Below, piece by piece: positions 12,138 to 21,900 of a stretch of DNA of 64,000 bases. The notes below the pieces were generated by a model. It was not told the DNA's origin. It was given only the letters and a program-made list of their open reading frames with translations, and searched no databases. Within the stretch, counting starts at the first letter, position 1; the number at the start of each line of letters is the position of its first letter. Location of the stretch: NCBI GenBank assembly GCA_020881915.1, contig JAJFPB010000002.1, positions 3,906,001 to 3,970,000 on the forward strand, in the 5' to 3' direction. Made by a program: the position numbers and the translations under genes. Source of the DNA: Paramyrothecium sp. XJ0827. Taxonomy: Eukaryota; Ascomycota; Sordariomycetes; Hypocreales; Stachybotryaceae.

Positions 12138-14246
12138 ATGGACGTGGTGTACGTGCGCTCCCAGCCCGGAAGCCCCCCAGACCTACAGCAGCAAGCTACG
12201 CCTCTCGCCGGCGAGCAGGTAGCTCCACGCCGCAGCTGGACGGTTTCGATCCGCGTAAACAGCCAGGCCGCTGTGCTCACGACGATCGAGGACCCCTTTT
12301 CCGAGAACGAATATGGAACCGTCTTCGAGTCGTACCTATATAGTTCTGACCGACCTCGATGGAGCCCCCAAAGCCTGAGCCTCGAGAAGAACGACGTCGA
12401 CGATCTCTCCCGTATAGAAGATAGGATCCACGACTACGGAAAGAGTTTGGTTGACCAGATCGGCCTGGGAAGCATAGAGCTCAGTCCTGGTGCCTCCGAA
12501 TGTCAGATACACGTTGTCCAAAACCACCAACATGACTTTGACACCTCGGGAGGTGCCGGCGCCGGAATTCACTGCCTTGCCTGGGAGCTCATCGAAGCTG
12601 TCCATCTCTCGCGGCTGCCAAAGCTACGGCTTCGCGTCACGCGCGTAAGCGACCTGCCCGCGCCCACCAACTCGGCGTCCTCGCTGTTGTCGGTTCGCGC
12701 TCCGCCGCAGTCGCTGTCTGCCGCCCAAGCCGATCCTGGCGCCACGTTCAAAGTGCTTCTTGTGGTGGCCCGCGACTTCAGCCGCAGAGGCGCCGACCGC
12801 GACCCCGAGCCAGATTTGGCCCAATGGCCGCTTATGAGTGTTCAGAAGAAGCTGAGAAGTCGGATGCTGCTCGAGGTCGTGAGGCCGGGGAGCCGCGAGG
12901 AGCTGGAAGAGCATCTGCGAGTACGGGCAGACCAAGGGCTGCGGTTCAACTTGGTGCACTTTGACCTGCATGGGCGCATCATGCCAGATGGGTAAGTCAT
13001 CCCAAACAACACGGATAACAAGTGCTAACAGCCTCGTAGACAAGGCAAAGAAGTACCGTGGCTGCTGTTCGCCAAACGACATCGAGCCAACGAATCAGGC
13101 TACCAGGCCCCGCAGACGAACCTCGCCAGAGCCGATTCCGTGGCGCAACTCCTCGCTCGCCATCAGATTGGTAATGTTGTCCTCAATGCCTGCCTGTCGG
13201 CTTACAATCGGACCGGCCCTTCGACGAACTTGGCACACATCTTCCTCAAGCACGGCATCCGCAATGTTTCGGCCATGTGGTTCTATGTGCACTGGCAAAC
13301 AGTATCGACATACCTCCAGACTTTCTACGATCAGCTGCTCGTCAAGAACGCTAGCTTCCACGTGGCTGCACAGAAGGGTAGAGAGGCGATACGGCATCAA
13401 CCTACGAACCGGACGGGAAGAGTGTACCAGGACTTCTTTCTGTGCGTCAACTACACCCGTAGCGTGCACAAGACGTCCACTTCAGCAGCTAGAGAACCAA
13501 GCCCTGCGCCATCTGTACGCTCCCAGGACTCTTCTACCTCCAACACTTCAGTCAGAAGCCACAGGAGTGGCCGATGGAGGCCGTCAACGCCACGACTGAG
13601 CGACAGTATCTTGATGGGCGATGAGCCGCTTATACGTATGCAGTTGCACCTCCTCGAGCTCGAGTACAAGCTCATGACTTTCCGTGTCGTGTATGCTAGC
13701 GACCTTCGCCGCCCCAACTCCAACCTCGATGCTACCATGGAGCGTATGGTGAGCATGTGGCTTAGCACGAACCTCATCGACGAGGTATGCTACTACAAAG
13801 CCAAGGACTTCGCCAAGAAGCGTTCTATGTTGTCGGACACGGTGAGCCCGCGGGAACGGCGCTCGCGAGTTCACAGCGGTGGCATTGGCGCCGTGAGGCA
13901 GCTTCTGTTCACAAGGCCGGTACGCGCTTTACGCCAGACTCTGCATATAGTACGGGAAGTTGATGCCGTCGTTGATCCGGGCTACCGTGCAGACGAACGG
14001 GACAACAGAGAGGCCGAGGAGCGGCGCCTCCACGTGCAAGAGGGGCTGCAGCGGTTAGCACGGCGGCTGCACGACGAGGAGGCGGACGGTGAGGGCCGAA
14101 GAAGCTACCTACTACTTCTCGGGGGCCAAGACGCGCAGTGGTGGAGGACGTATCTCCAGCATCTGGACGGGGAGTGGTGGTTGCATATGCCGTGGAGCTT
14201 CACGGTGCACAGCCGCTATGTACGTGATGTGCGGTTGCCAGGGTGA
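12138..14246 (+). CDS. CHAT-domain caspase-like cysteine protease
   Basis: Two exons (12138-12991 and 13040-14246) flank a 48-nt intron (gtaagt, gctaac branch, cgtag) and join in phase to 686 residues. The centre is a CHAT domain, the caspase/separase-like clan CD fold. The histidine motif VHFDLHG ends with His278-Gly, and the nucleophile motif VVLNACLSA places Cys336. Downstream, IRNVSAMWFYV and the segment after it match the conserved second half of fungal CHAT domains. Both dyad residues are intact, so activity is expected. Residues 1-200 match no recognised domain and carry no TPR, NACHT or ankyrin repeats. The C-terminal 270 residues are Arg-rich and helical, perhaps for substrate or partner binding. 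A HET gene follows in the same orientation. The stop overlaps a donor-like gtgagt, so a further 3' exon is possible. Confidence 0.85.
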
Positions 14247-14702
14247 GTCTGATCGAGCTGTGAGTGGCTTCAACCCAGCACATTTTCGGCGAGAACATAT
14301 ACGCAAAAGTATGCCGTCATTTTAAAAGGTTTGCATGGCCTGTAAAATAGAGTAAGAGGGTGCATGGACGAGGCGGCGAATGTTGGCATTTCCTGGGCGT
14401 TAAGTTAGCATCAACAACAGGGGTTCTGATTCGTTTTCATGGAGATTGACCGACAAATGTACTACTTGCTTTTTTGACCTGTTTTCCCTTGTTAGTTTTT
14501 ACACTTTGAAGACTGACGCAGTAACGACGCAGCCTGACTTGGCGCGCTGCATCTTGACCCTGGACAAGCGACTTGTCATTTGGCGCTTTGGTATATTATT
14601 AGACATGCACCTGAGGTGTCCAGCGAAGACAACCCATTGAACTCTTATAACGAGATTAAACTTGCCTATTCATTGCTTACCAACTTGCTCTTGTCATTCG
14701 CC
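14247..14702. promoter_or_regulatory. Short gap between CHAT and HET genes
   Basis: 456 bp carry the CHAT gene 3' end and the HET gene promoter. The frame upstream of 14703 is open but begins at a non-ATG codon, so it was treated as leader. Confidence 0.45.
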
Positions 14703-16994
14703 ATGGCAAGCCTGCCGCAGTATCAGTATACGGAGTCCCTCGCAAAGACGGGTTCGGGATACTCGCCCACCACAATCCGCATCTTGACGCTGCTCCCAAA
14801 GCGTTCAGACGCAGAGGGCGAGTCGTCTCCACTTCGACTGCAAATCCGCCTCGTCGACCTGGATCGTCTTGGGCCCGCAGACGAGTACGATGCCTTGTCC
14901 TACTGCTGGGAGCCCAAGCTCCCCATGCAGGCCGTGGTTATCAATGAGGTTTACTCGTGCGCTATTGGCGCCAATCTCCATGCTGCGCTCACTCAATCGC
15001 AGCCTTCATCAATCTCCTCGCCACGCAACCTTTGGGTCGATGCTGTCTGCATCAACCAGGAAGACGAGCACGAGAAAATCCATCAAATTGCCCTCATGGG
15101 TCGAATATTTAAGTCTGCTCAGAAAGGCGTCATTTGGCTCGGGCCGGAATCGGATGGCAGTTCCCTTGCATTGGAACGCCTCGAGTCTCTTGCTTTTGCT
15201 GAGGAACAACTTATGGAGGAATATTTTGTTGAGATGGGAAGTTGTGGCTCAGAAGGAGATAACGACTGTGCACAAGAACAAAAGCACGGAAACAATGATG
15301 GTCTCCCAGACCGCGCCCCGTCTGTACACGAATACCGAAAACTCAGCCTTGCTATTACCGAGGCCGTCGGCTTGGAGCTTGACTGGTTTCCCAGCATCAC
15401 TGCCCTAGTCGAAAGAGAGTACTGGGCCCGTGCCTGGATACGACAGGAGGTTGCATTGTCAACCGAGTTAGAGTTGTGGTGCGGTCAAAGACGTACGAGT
15501 TGGACCACTCTGGAGAGAGCATTCGGGATACTCACTGACGCGGCCGTTACACAGCGGTCGAGGGATGCAATAACTGTCTCTGAAAGTCCAGCCTCTGAAA
15601 GTCCAGCCTCTCCAAGAGAAAACCTTGAAATGTACACATACTTTGCCGCCGCCTTTCAACATGTTTTGCCTCTTTTCGAATTTTACAGCAGCTACCATTG
15701 CCCTCGACCGAGCAAACTGGTGGATGCAGGATCGCCCCATCAACCGCAAGGCATGCCTTTCAAAAGACTGATCCGGTTGCTAACGATCAAAACCTATGCG
15801 TTTTGTACCCAGCCACGCGATCGCATCCTGTCGTTGCTTGGTATGGCAAACGACTTGGCGGACAGGAACTTGCCTGGATCATCCTTGATACAGTTACATG
15901 AAGGCTGCACCGCGTATCAAATCTACACTGAAGCAGCCAAAGCAGTGATCCGGACATGCTGGGATGAGCCGATGGATGTTTTCAGAATTCTGACAGTCGC
16001 GGGATGTGATGCGCAGACCCAGACCAAGCAAGATGCGTACCGCCTCGGAGCACTTGAGAGCAATACTGCTCGAGAGAGGCAAGTCTTCAATGGGTCGACT
16101 GGTAACGCAGAGGCACCTCTCCCTTCCTGGGTGCCGGATTGGAGCCAACCTCTGAGAGGAAATATCTGCGGTGAAGGAAGCGAGACTTGTTACCGTGCCA
16201 ATTGGTATGTTTCGGCAGCCAGTTTGGGATGGAAACAATCCGAAGTCTTTCTAGCCGACAATGTTTTGAGCGTGCCAGTCCTCCACTTCGATGAGGTCCT
16301 GGATGTCGGACCTAGTCTGCCTGTAGATTTTGACGAGACAGCTGAACGTAAACATGTCTCGGAGTATGTTGGAAGATGCGCCAAATTCTTCCAGGAGGGT
16401 ACCGGCGGTGAATTCTGTTCTCCAGCCGTCTTGCAAGCCGCACTGGCAGAAATCGGTGCCCAAAATGCCCTTCCTTATGGCATTCCATTTGGCACGCATT
16501 TTGTTAATGCCATGGCATACACTCTTGCCGCCGGCTGGGTAGGGAATTACATGAAAAAGAGCAAGGAGGGAATGCCGGAGCAAAAATCGGAGCCTTCCAT
16601 TCTGCCGGCTGATATTGAAGAGATGATCTTCCGCCTCTTATTTAATCCAATAGAAAACCAGCCTCGGGAACCCCTGGTCGTGGACTCAAAGCTTGCGAAA
16701 CAACCTGACTCCATTTTATATTACATCGATGGTATTGTGGTCGCAGCCACGGGACGGCGGCCTGTCCTCACCCGTGAAGGGAGGATAGGGTTGGTGCCAA
16801 AAATTGCCCAGTCAGGGGACAAGGTTGTGGTGATATTTGGGTCACCGGTCCCGTTCATCGTGAGGGGCCTTGAGAGACCAGACACAGGGGGGAGGCGTCA
16901 TGTCCTTGTCGGGGATTGCTATATTCACGGAGTAATGGACGGCGAGCTTATCAAAGGAAAGTCTGTAGAGCCAACAACGATGGAACTCGAGTAG
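14703..16994 (+). CDS. HET (heterokaryon incompatibility) domain protein
   Basis: This is an uninterrupted 763-residue frame. The start was set at 14703, the first ATG, in a gccATGg context. The N-terminal half carries the HET-domain hallmarks in order: YDALSYCWEPK, then LWVDAVCINQEDEHEK, then the RIFKSAQKGVIWLG block. The C-terminus ends with the typical HVLVGDCYIHGVMDGE segment. HET domains are TIR-related effector modules that trigger cell death when incompatible fungi fuse. The family is large, and most members have unknown triggers. No NACHT, WD40 or ankyrin sensor is fused, so any sensing would come from another protein, possibly the CHAT protease upstream. A perfect 15-bp tandem duplication at 15578-15607 makes a repeated Ser-Glu-Ser-Pro-Ala segment. 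Confidence 0.92.
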   Translation: MASLPQYQYTESLAKTGSGYSPTTIRILTLLPKRSDAEGESSPLRLQIRLVDLDRLGPADEYDALSYCWEPKLPMQAVVINEVYSCAIGANLHAALTQSQPSSISSPRNLWVDAVCINQEDEHEKIHQIALMGRIFKSAQKGVIWLGPESDGSSLALERLESLAFAEEQLMEEYFVEMGSCGSEGDNDCAQEQKHGNNDGLPDRAPSVHEYRKLSLAITEAVGLELDWFPSITALVEREYWARAWIRQEVALSTELELWCGQRRTSWTTLERAFGILTDAAVTQRSRDAITVSESPASESPASPRENLEMYTYFAAAFQHVLPLFEFYSSYHCPRPSKLVDAGSPHQPQGMPFKRLIRLLTIKTYAFCTQPRDRILSLLGMANDLADRNLPGSSLIQLHEGCTAYQIYTEAAKAVIRTCWDEPMDVFRILTVAGCDAQTQTKQDAYRLGALESNTARERQVFNGSTGNAEAPLPSWVPDWSQPLRGNICGEGSETCYRANWYVSAASLGWKQSEVFLADNVLSVPVLHFDEVLDVGPSLPVDFDETAERKHVSEYVGRCAKFFQEGTGGEFCSPAVLQAALAEIGAQNALPYGIPFGTHFVNAMAYTLAAGWVGNYMKKSKEGMPEQKSEPSILPADIEEMIFRLLFNPIENQPREPLVVDSKLAKQPDSILYYIDGIVVAATGRRPVLTREGRIGLVPKIAQSGDKVVVIFGSPVPFIVRGLERPDTGGRRHVLVGDCYIHGVMDGELIKGKSVEPTTMELE
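15578..15607 (+). repeat. 15-bp tandem duplication inside the HET gene
   Basis: The unit ctctgaaagtccagc occurs twice without mismatch and keeps the frame. It looks like a recent in-frame slippage duplication in a linker. Confidence 0.85.
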
Positions 16995-18218
16995 GAAATG
17001 GAAAATGAAACATCGTATCCGAAAAGTTTTGGCCAACGGCTTGGGCGTAGTCTGTAAACGTGAGCACTTCGCCGGCTCTTCTCCTAATGTGACAAAGCGT
17101 CCACGCAAGCAGTCATGTCTGCATCGTAGCTTTCCAGGTAGTCGGTAAGTATCGCATCGATCCGCCAGCTGACATGGGGATGTCGAAGACTCTGAGACTC
17201 TTCTCTAGGACTCCTTGTGACCACGGAGACTCATCTAGAGCCATGCTATGATATCTATGATATCACCTTCTCGTAAGTTGCTGCCTCCGTGAACTGGGGC
17301 TTCAGCAGCAGCGTTGCAGTCAACGGTTGCCTTCGCCGCCACGTTTTTTCCATTTCGACTCGTCATCTACACCTTGAGCAGGCAAACTGTCGTGCATGTC
17401 TAGTTCGGCTGTCGGGCTGCAGATGGACGCTCGTTGGGAACGAGAGGAGCACTCTGCTATTCGTGACTCTTTCATCAGCCATCTCGATTCGTCTTGAAGG
17501 TATATGCTCACCAAGCCAGCCAGAGTATCCGCTGACTGGCCCGCGCAATATACCCACTGCTGTTCCGAGACACAATGTCCGCACTCTGATGGTATTACTG
17601 GACGCTTCGCAGGCACTACTTGCGAATGTTAGCTTGCAGTGACCGGTAGGTTTTCGTGGCCGTTTGGAACGACTACGAGACTGCTTGCTTGATAGTAGTG
17701 ACGAAGACCAGAAGTGCAATTTGCACAAGAGCAAAAAGAAGAGACACATGGGCTCATAGTCATATAGCATCCCGCGCAAACGGCAGCTCACCCCGTCGGG
17801 AGAGGTACCGACCCCAACCAACTTGGCATATTGACTTTAGTGGCAAGCATAGATATGCCAGGCCTGCACACAGCTCCGGATTGTGGCTATAATCTTTGGT
17901 CAAAGAGATATTGAACTGGCAATTGCGGGAGACGTGTACCCTGGCTGCCTTTCAAGGTTTTCAGTTTGTCCGGCCATGCGCCCCTGCCATCACTCTTGGC
18001 ATTGGTGGGAGGAGCCTCGAGGCAAGTTCGACGTGACCTCATCTCCCGCTCCTGCAGCCGTATGAGGTCAACACTGATAGTAACCCTCCTCTTCTTGTTC
18101 TTCCTCTTACTCCTCTTCATCCTCTTCTTCTTAATCATCATCGTCATATCCCCATCAACATTTTCTTAGCTTAACTGACTGCATGCCGAAGTGAGCAAAG
18201 GTTCCGACGACGTACAAC
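16995..18218. other. Intergenic region between HET and DUF3669 genes
   Basis: 1.2 kb without a supported gene. A C/T-rich tract (about 18078-18145) precedes the DUF3669 start, as often seen in fungal promoters. Short frames near 17.3-17.8 kb on both strands lack recognisable content. Confidence 0.5.
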
Positions 18219-19382
18219 ATGTCAGAGATATACACACCATTCCAAGACTTGTCCCTCACCCCCGGACATGTCGTGCTTTCTGTCCCGGAGCAGCAGGCCC
18301 CTACTTGCGCACAGCTACACGCGTCGTTGCATTCAGGCGGCGAACAGCAAGCCGAGCAGTCTTCCGTACATCAATACAACAACATCATTGTGCATCTAAC
18401 GCCCAATACCATGGAGCTTGGCTGTCTCTCCCTCGTTGCTTCGGGGCCTCTCGAGAAATTCGGATCAGGCAGATGCGGCACCGTTTGGGGCACCTTGTAC
18501 GAGCAGAAGACGTTCCATCTCCCCGCTGTGGTCAAACAACAGAACGAAGAGCCTGGTGCGGGTGTCAGGCATGAAGCTTCTGTCCATTCCTTCGTCTCGA
18601 AGCAAAAGTTTGCGAGCATCTCGGTCCCGCAATGCATGGGTTTCGTCAACAGTGAAGACCCAAAGTGGAAATGTCTGCAACAAGCTCTGCTCCCAGGCTT
18701 TGCCAACCCCAGAAATCTCCTCAGCGAGAAGATTGGATCTGTATCAATCCCATCACAGCGCCTTGTGGTTGATAAATTTTCGCCGCAAGTCCGACGAGAA
18801 GAATTTCAAAACGCTCTCGATGAGGGTCGCAAGCAGCATTGCCTGATTCGCATTAACCTTGGCCGGCGGGGACAGCCAGGTGAAGAAAGGACCTCCAATG
18901 GGCTAACCGACCTTTGCTTGGACGCGGGCCAAGCTGAGGATCTTGGCCTGCCGTGTGACAAGTATGCGAAGGCCATGGGCGAGGCATTGGCGACACTGCA
19001 TTGGGGGCTCAGGACGGACGGCGCGGGCGTCAAGTTTGTGCTCGGCGCACCACGGGGAGTAGATGCCGACGAGGCAGCACTTTCTCTTGAGCACCACGTC
19101 TTATGGATGTTCGACTTCGACAAGTGCAGCCCCTTCACAGCCGACGAGTCGGGTATTGACTCTCTCAACCGGGCGTTCTGGGCTAACGGTGCCCAATACC
19201 CCCAGCGTCTTAGCACGCACGAAAAGGACCGAGAGCTGTGGGATATTTTCTTTGCCGAGTATGTCCGGGTTGGAATCGAGGTGATCACCGCCAATAACCC
19301 CCCAGACGAAGTGGAAAGGTTGTCGGGCCTAGCTTGTCAAGCTATCCACACGATTAGTATTGGCGAAAGACTTGCGGATTAA
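18219..19382 (+). CDS. DUF3669 family protein
   Basis: A single exon of 387 residues starts at ATG 18219. The N-terminal 65 residues are variable. From about residue 78 a pattern with FGSGRCGTVWG resembles the glycine-rich start of a kinase-like fold. It is followed by LIRINLGRRG and, near the C-terminus, MFDFDKCSPF and a LWDIFFAEYV helix. These match the fungal DUF3669 (so-called zinc finger protein) family as I remember it. That family is restricted to fungi, is often expanded and lies in variable genome regions. Its biochemical role is not established, and no canonical zinc-finger cysteine pattern is visible. It lies 1.2 kb downstream of the HET gene on the same strand; a link to that gene is speculative. 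Confidence 0.8.
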   Translation: MSEIYTPFQDLSLTPGHVVLSVPEQQAPTCAQLHASLHSGGEQQAEQSSVHQYNNIIVHLTPNTMELGCLSLVASGPLEKFGSGRCGTVWGTLYEQKTFHLPAVVKQQNEEPGAGVRHEASVHSFVSKQKFASISVPQCMGFVNSEDPKWKCLQQALLPGFANPRNLLSEKIGSVSIPSQRLVVDKFSPQVRREEFQNALDEGRKQHCLIRINLGRRGQPGEERTSNGLTDLCLDAGQAEDLGLPCDKYAKAMGEALATLHWGLRTDGAGVKFVLGAPRGVDADEAALSLEHHVLWMFDFDKCSPFTADESGIDSLNRAFWANGAQYPQRLSTHEKDRELWDIFFAEYVRVGIEVITANNPPDEVERLSGLACQAIHTISIGERLAD

Positions 19383-21900
19383 TATCTGAAGTAAATGGCG
19401 GCCAGGCCGACCAACCAGGGCACGGCCATCATGCCCAGTTAGGAAGTGTTTTGTCTACGCGATTGACCAGAGGGCGTGGCACAGGCCTCGTTACCATGGA
19501 GAATGGAGTTGAGTCTGGAAGGGTGCGAATTCAATGATAATAAAACCTTTGTTTTGTTGAAAGTCTGGCATATTTCAAAGCGTTGAGCATCTGATCTGTG
19601 AATGTCGTGCACAAGTCATGTTGACGACGTGGGAATTATGTTGTGCCATCAGGCTCATGCACTGCGCTTGAAAGAGCCATTTTGTTGACGGCCGCCCGGC
19701 GCCACAGAAGGCCTGAAGTCCTTTCATCGTCTTGGTGGTTATAGATACTGTCCAGCTCATGCCGCCTCCTATCTTATTGGTGGGGAGGGGGGATGCTTCG
19801 GGCACTGTCAATGACTTCTCCTAAAATTGCTCTAGCACTTTCAAAAGAGAATATATTATAATGCAGAAAAAGATTTCTGTCTCACCTAGAGCGAGCCAGT
19901 GCCAATGCAGGAAGGACGAGCCCGGGCTCGCTTGAGGCCAGGATGAAGCTGTGTATCTGGCTTCAAGAACGGAGAGGGCGGGTTCCTCTGCCCGTGGCTT
20001 CTCTCACACCGGAGTCTGGCAAGTCAGAGTTTCGAGAAGGTTTCTAGCGCTGCGGCGCTCGACCCGCCATCTTGGCTCCGTGGCTCCATGCGTGCTTCCA
20101 TTCTACCGGTAGTTTATTCATTTTCGACTTGAATCGCAATGCAGGCTTCCGCCCCGAGTGAATGTTCCTGGCGAACAGGGTTGTCTTCGGCCCGGGCTAC
20201 ATTGTGAGGTGCACGGCACTTGCGGTGCACCGGTCATGTTCACGTCCTTGAGGGCCGAGCCAGACTCGAAGCCCACATCTCACGGGAGGTGTCCTGGACA
20301 ACGAAGGCTTCAGCCGGAACTGGCGGCTGCATCGTCTTCCAGACGTTCCGACGCATGAATGGCTCGCAAGGCAAGCTTTCATGTAGACGAAAGCTACGAT
20401 GCTGTCCGATGAGCGACCGGCAGGCTGGGGGCCCATGTGTCGATCAATCAAGCAAACTTGGCCCTGCGGTGCCACCAAACGGTTGCCTACCTAAAGACGC
20501 GCGTGACACCATCGTGGGACCAAGACTGGGTTCACATCATCATATACCGGCCGCTTTCTTCGCGCGCGGTGCTCCCGGTCGATCCGCGCGGTGATGGCGG
20601 CGTGCGAGTGTCAATCGTGCCCTTACTCAGCGGCTACTTTCCACAGGCCTGCAGCTTGTTGAGCACGGAAAGTTACAGAAAAACGTTTCCAGAAGATACC
20701 ATAGTACGAAGCCGGGAATGAACTCAGAAACGGTAGCCTCGGCATCTGAATGACAGCCCTACCTAAGGACCGAAGTGTCACGGCACCCTCCATCCCCAGA
20801 CGGAGCCTCCTCAACTGCCGATCACTTACACAGGATTCGCGTGGCATGGAAGCGCGCAGCTCGAATCCTCCGGGCCTCGGCATACAGCAAACCCCGTTGC
20901 GAATCGCCCGTCGCATAGGCTCATGACCAGGAAAGCCACCCGGCCGGGCTAGCAGCTCGCAAGCTTGCGGCACGAACGCCTTCGTCGAGCCAAACTCCTT
21001 GACAAGGTTCCCGAAGCAGCCGCGTATTTTTCTTCAACACGACGGCGGATACCCCGGGTGCAGTACTCGTTTCTGCCTCCACCCGTCCGTTCCGCGCACC
21101 GCTGGCTTGTTAATACGCTTGTCTCCTGTCACAGCGGGCATTGTCGGGTTTCGCGCCCTGGATCCATCAATTAGCCCTGTAATGGGCGGGCGGGCCGGCT
21201 CCTTGTTAGCGCAAGTTGGCCGAAGTGTTGCTGCTGCTGCCGCCGCCGCCGGATAGACGCCAAGGCGGCGGTACGCGTATGAGCAAATGAGAGGAGGAAC
21301 CGAGGAGGAGGCCCAATGCGAGCCATCAGCTCGTTCAGTGGGGGGCGAGGAGTCACGTGGGGTGCCTGGGCGAGGGACCTGTCCGAGGTGCTTGCCTCTT
21401 TTCGTAGCTTTTCGGTTCCCCCTGTCGCAAGTGACGTAGCAGGTCTGTTTAGGAAAACGGGACACACGGCCGGAACTCTGCCCGCGCCAATCCTCTGGAA
21501 CGACAGCTCTTCGTTTCTCGTTTCAACCCTCTTTTTTTTCTGTATGCCAATGCGATAAACGAGAAGAGTGCCTTCTGGAAACATTTTGTTTGGCGTCTTT
21601 TTTATTTTCTGGTTCCGGAAAAGCCGTCCAGCCAGTAGCACCGCCGTATAAGACGCTTCGATCCCACTACGGGTTGCATCATTGCTGACCCCCAAATCCT
21701 TTGCCCCCCGTTCAGGAACCTCTCTCAACCTTAACCTATTATCCGTCGTCAGCCCTACAGCGCAGTTCAAAACCTGCCCCTCCCCTGATTACGCTCCGAA
21801 CTCTTCCCTCCAACACAATTCAATACGCCGAGTGAGCATCAGGCAACTCGCAGACATCTCTGTTCGCTGGACGAAAAGAAAAGAAGAAAAAAAAGGGACG
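19383..21900. other. Non-coding interval upstream of the sterol acyltransferase
   Basis: About 2.5 kb without a supported protein or RNA gene. The last 400 bp before 21901 are C/T-rich and are probably promoter and leader. A 199-residue minus-strand frame across 21171-21770 has promoter-like composition and was not accepted. Confidence 0.5.

Noticed and set aside
14239..14335. Possible extra 3' exon of the CHAT gene at the gtgagt overlapping the stop
   Set aside because: The best-phased intron would be only 36 nt; kept as a note, not annotated.
14580..14702. 41-codon upstream extension of the HET protein
   Set aside because: Begins with TTG; the first ATG at 14703 has a good context and leads straight into the HET fold.
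12138..19382. A gasdermin-like pore-forming gene beside the CHAT protease
   Set aside because: Searched because known fungal gasdermins lie beside protease genes; no frame of about 250 residues with such features was seen.
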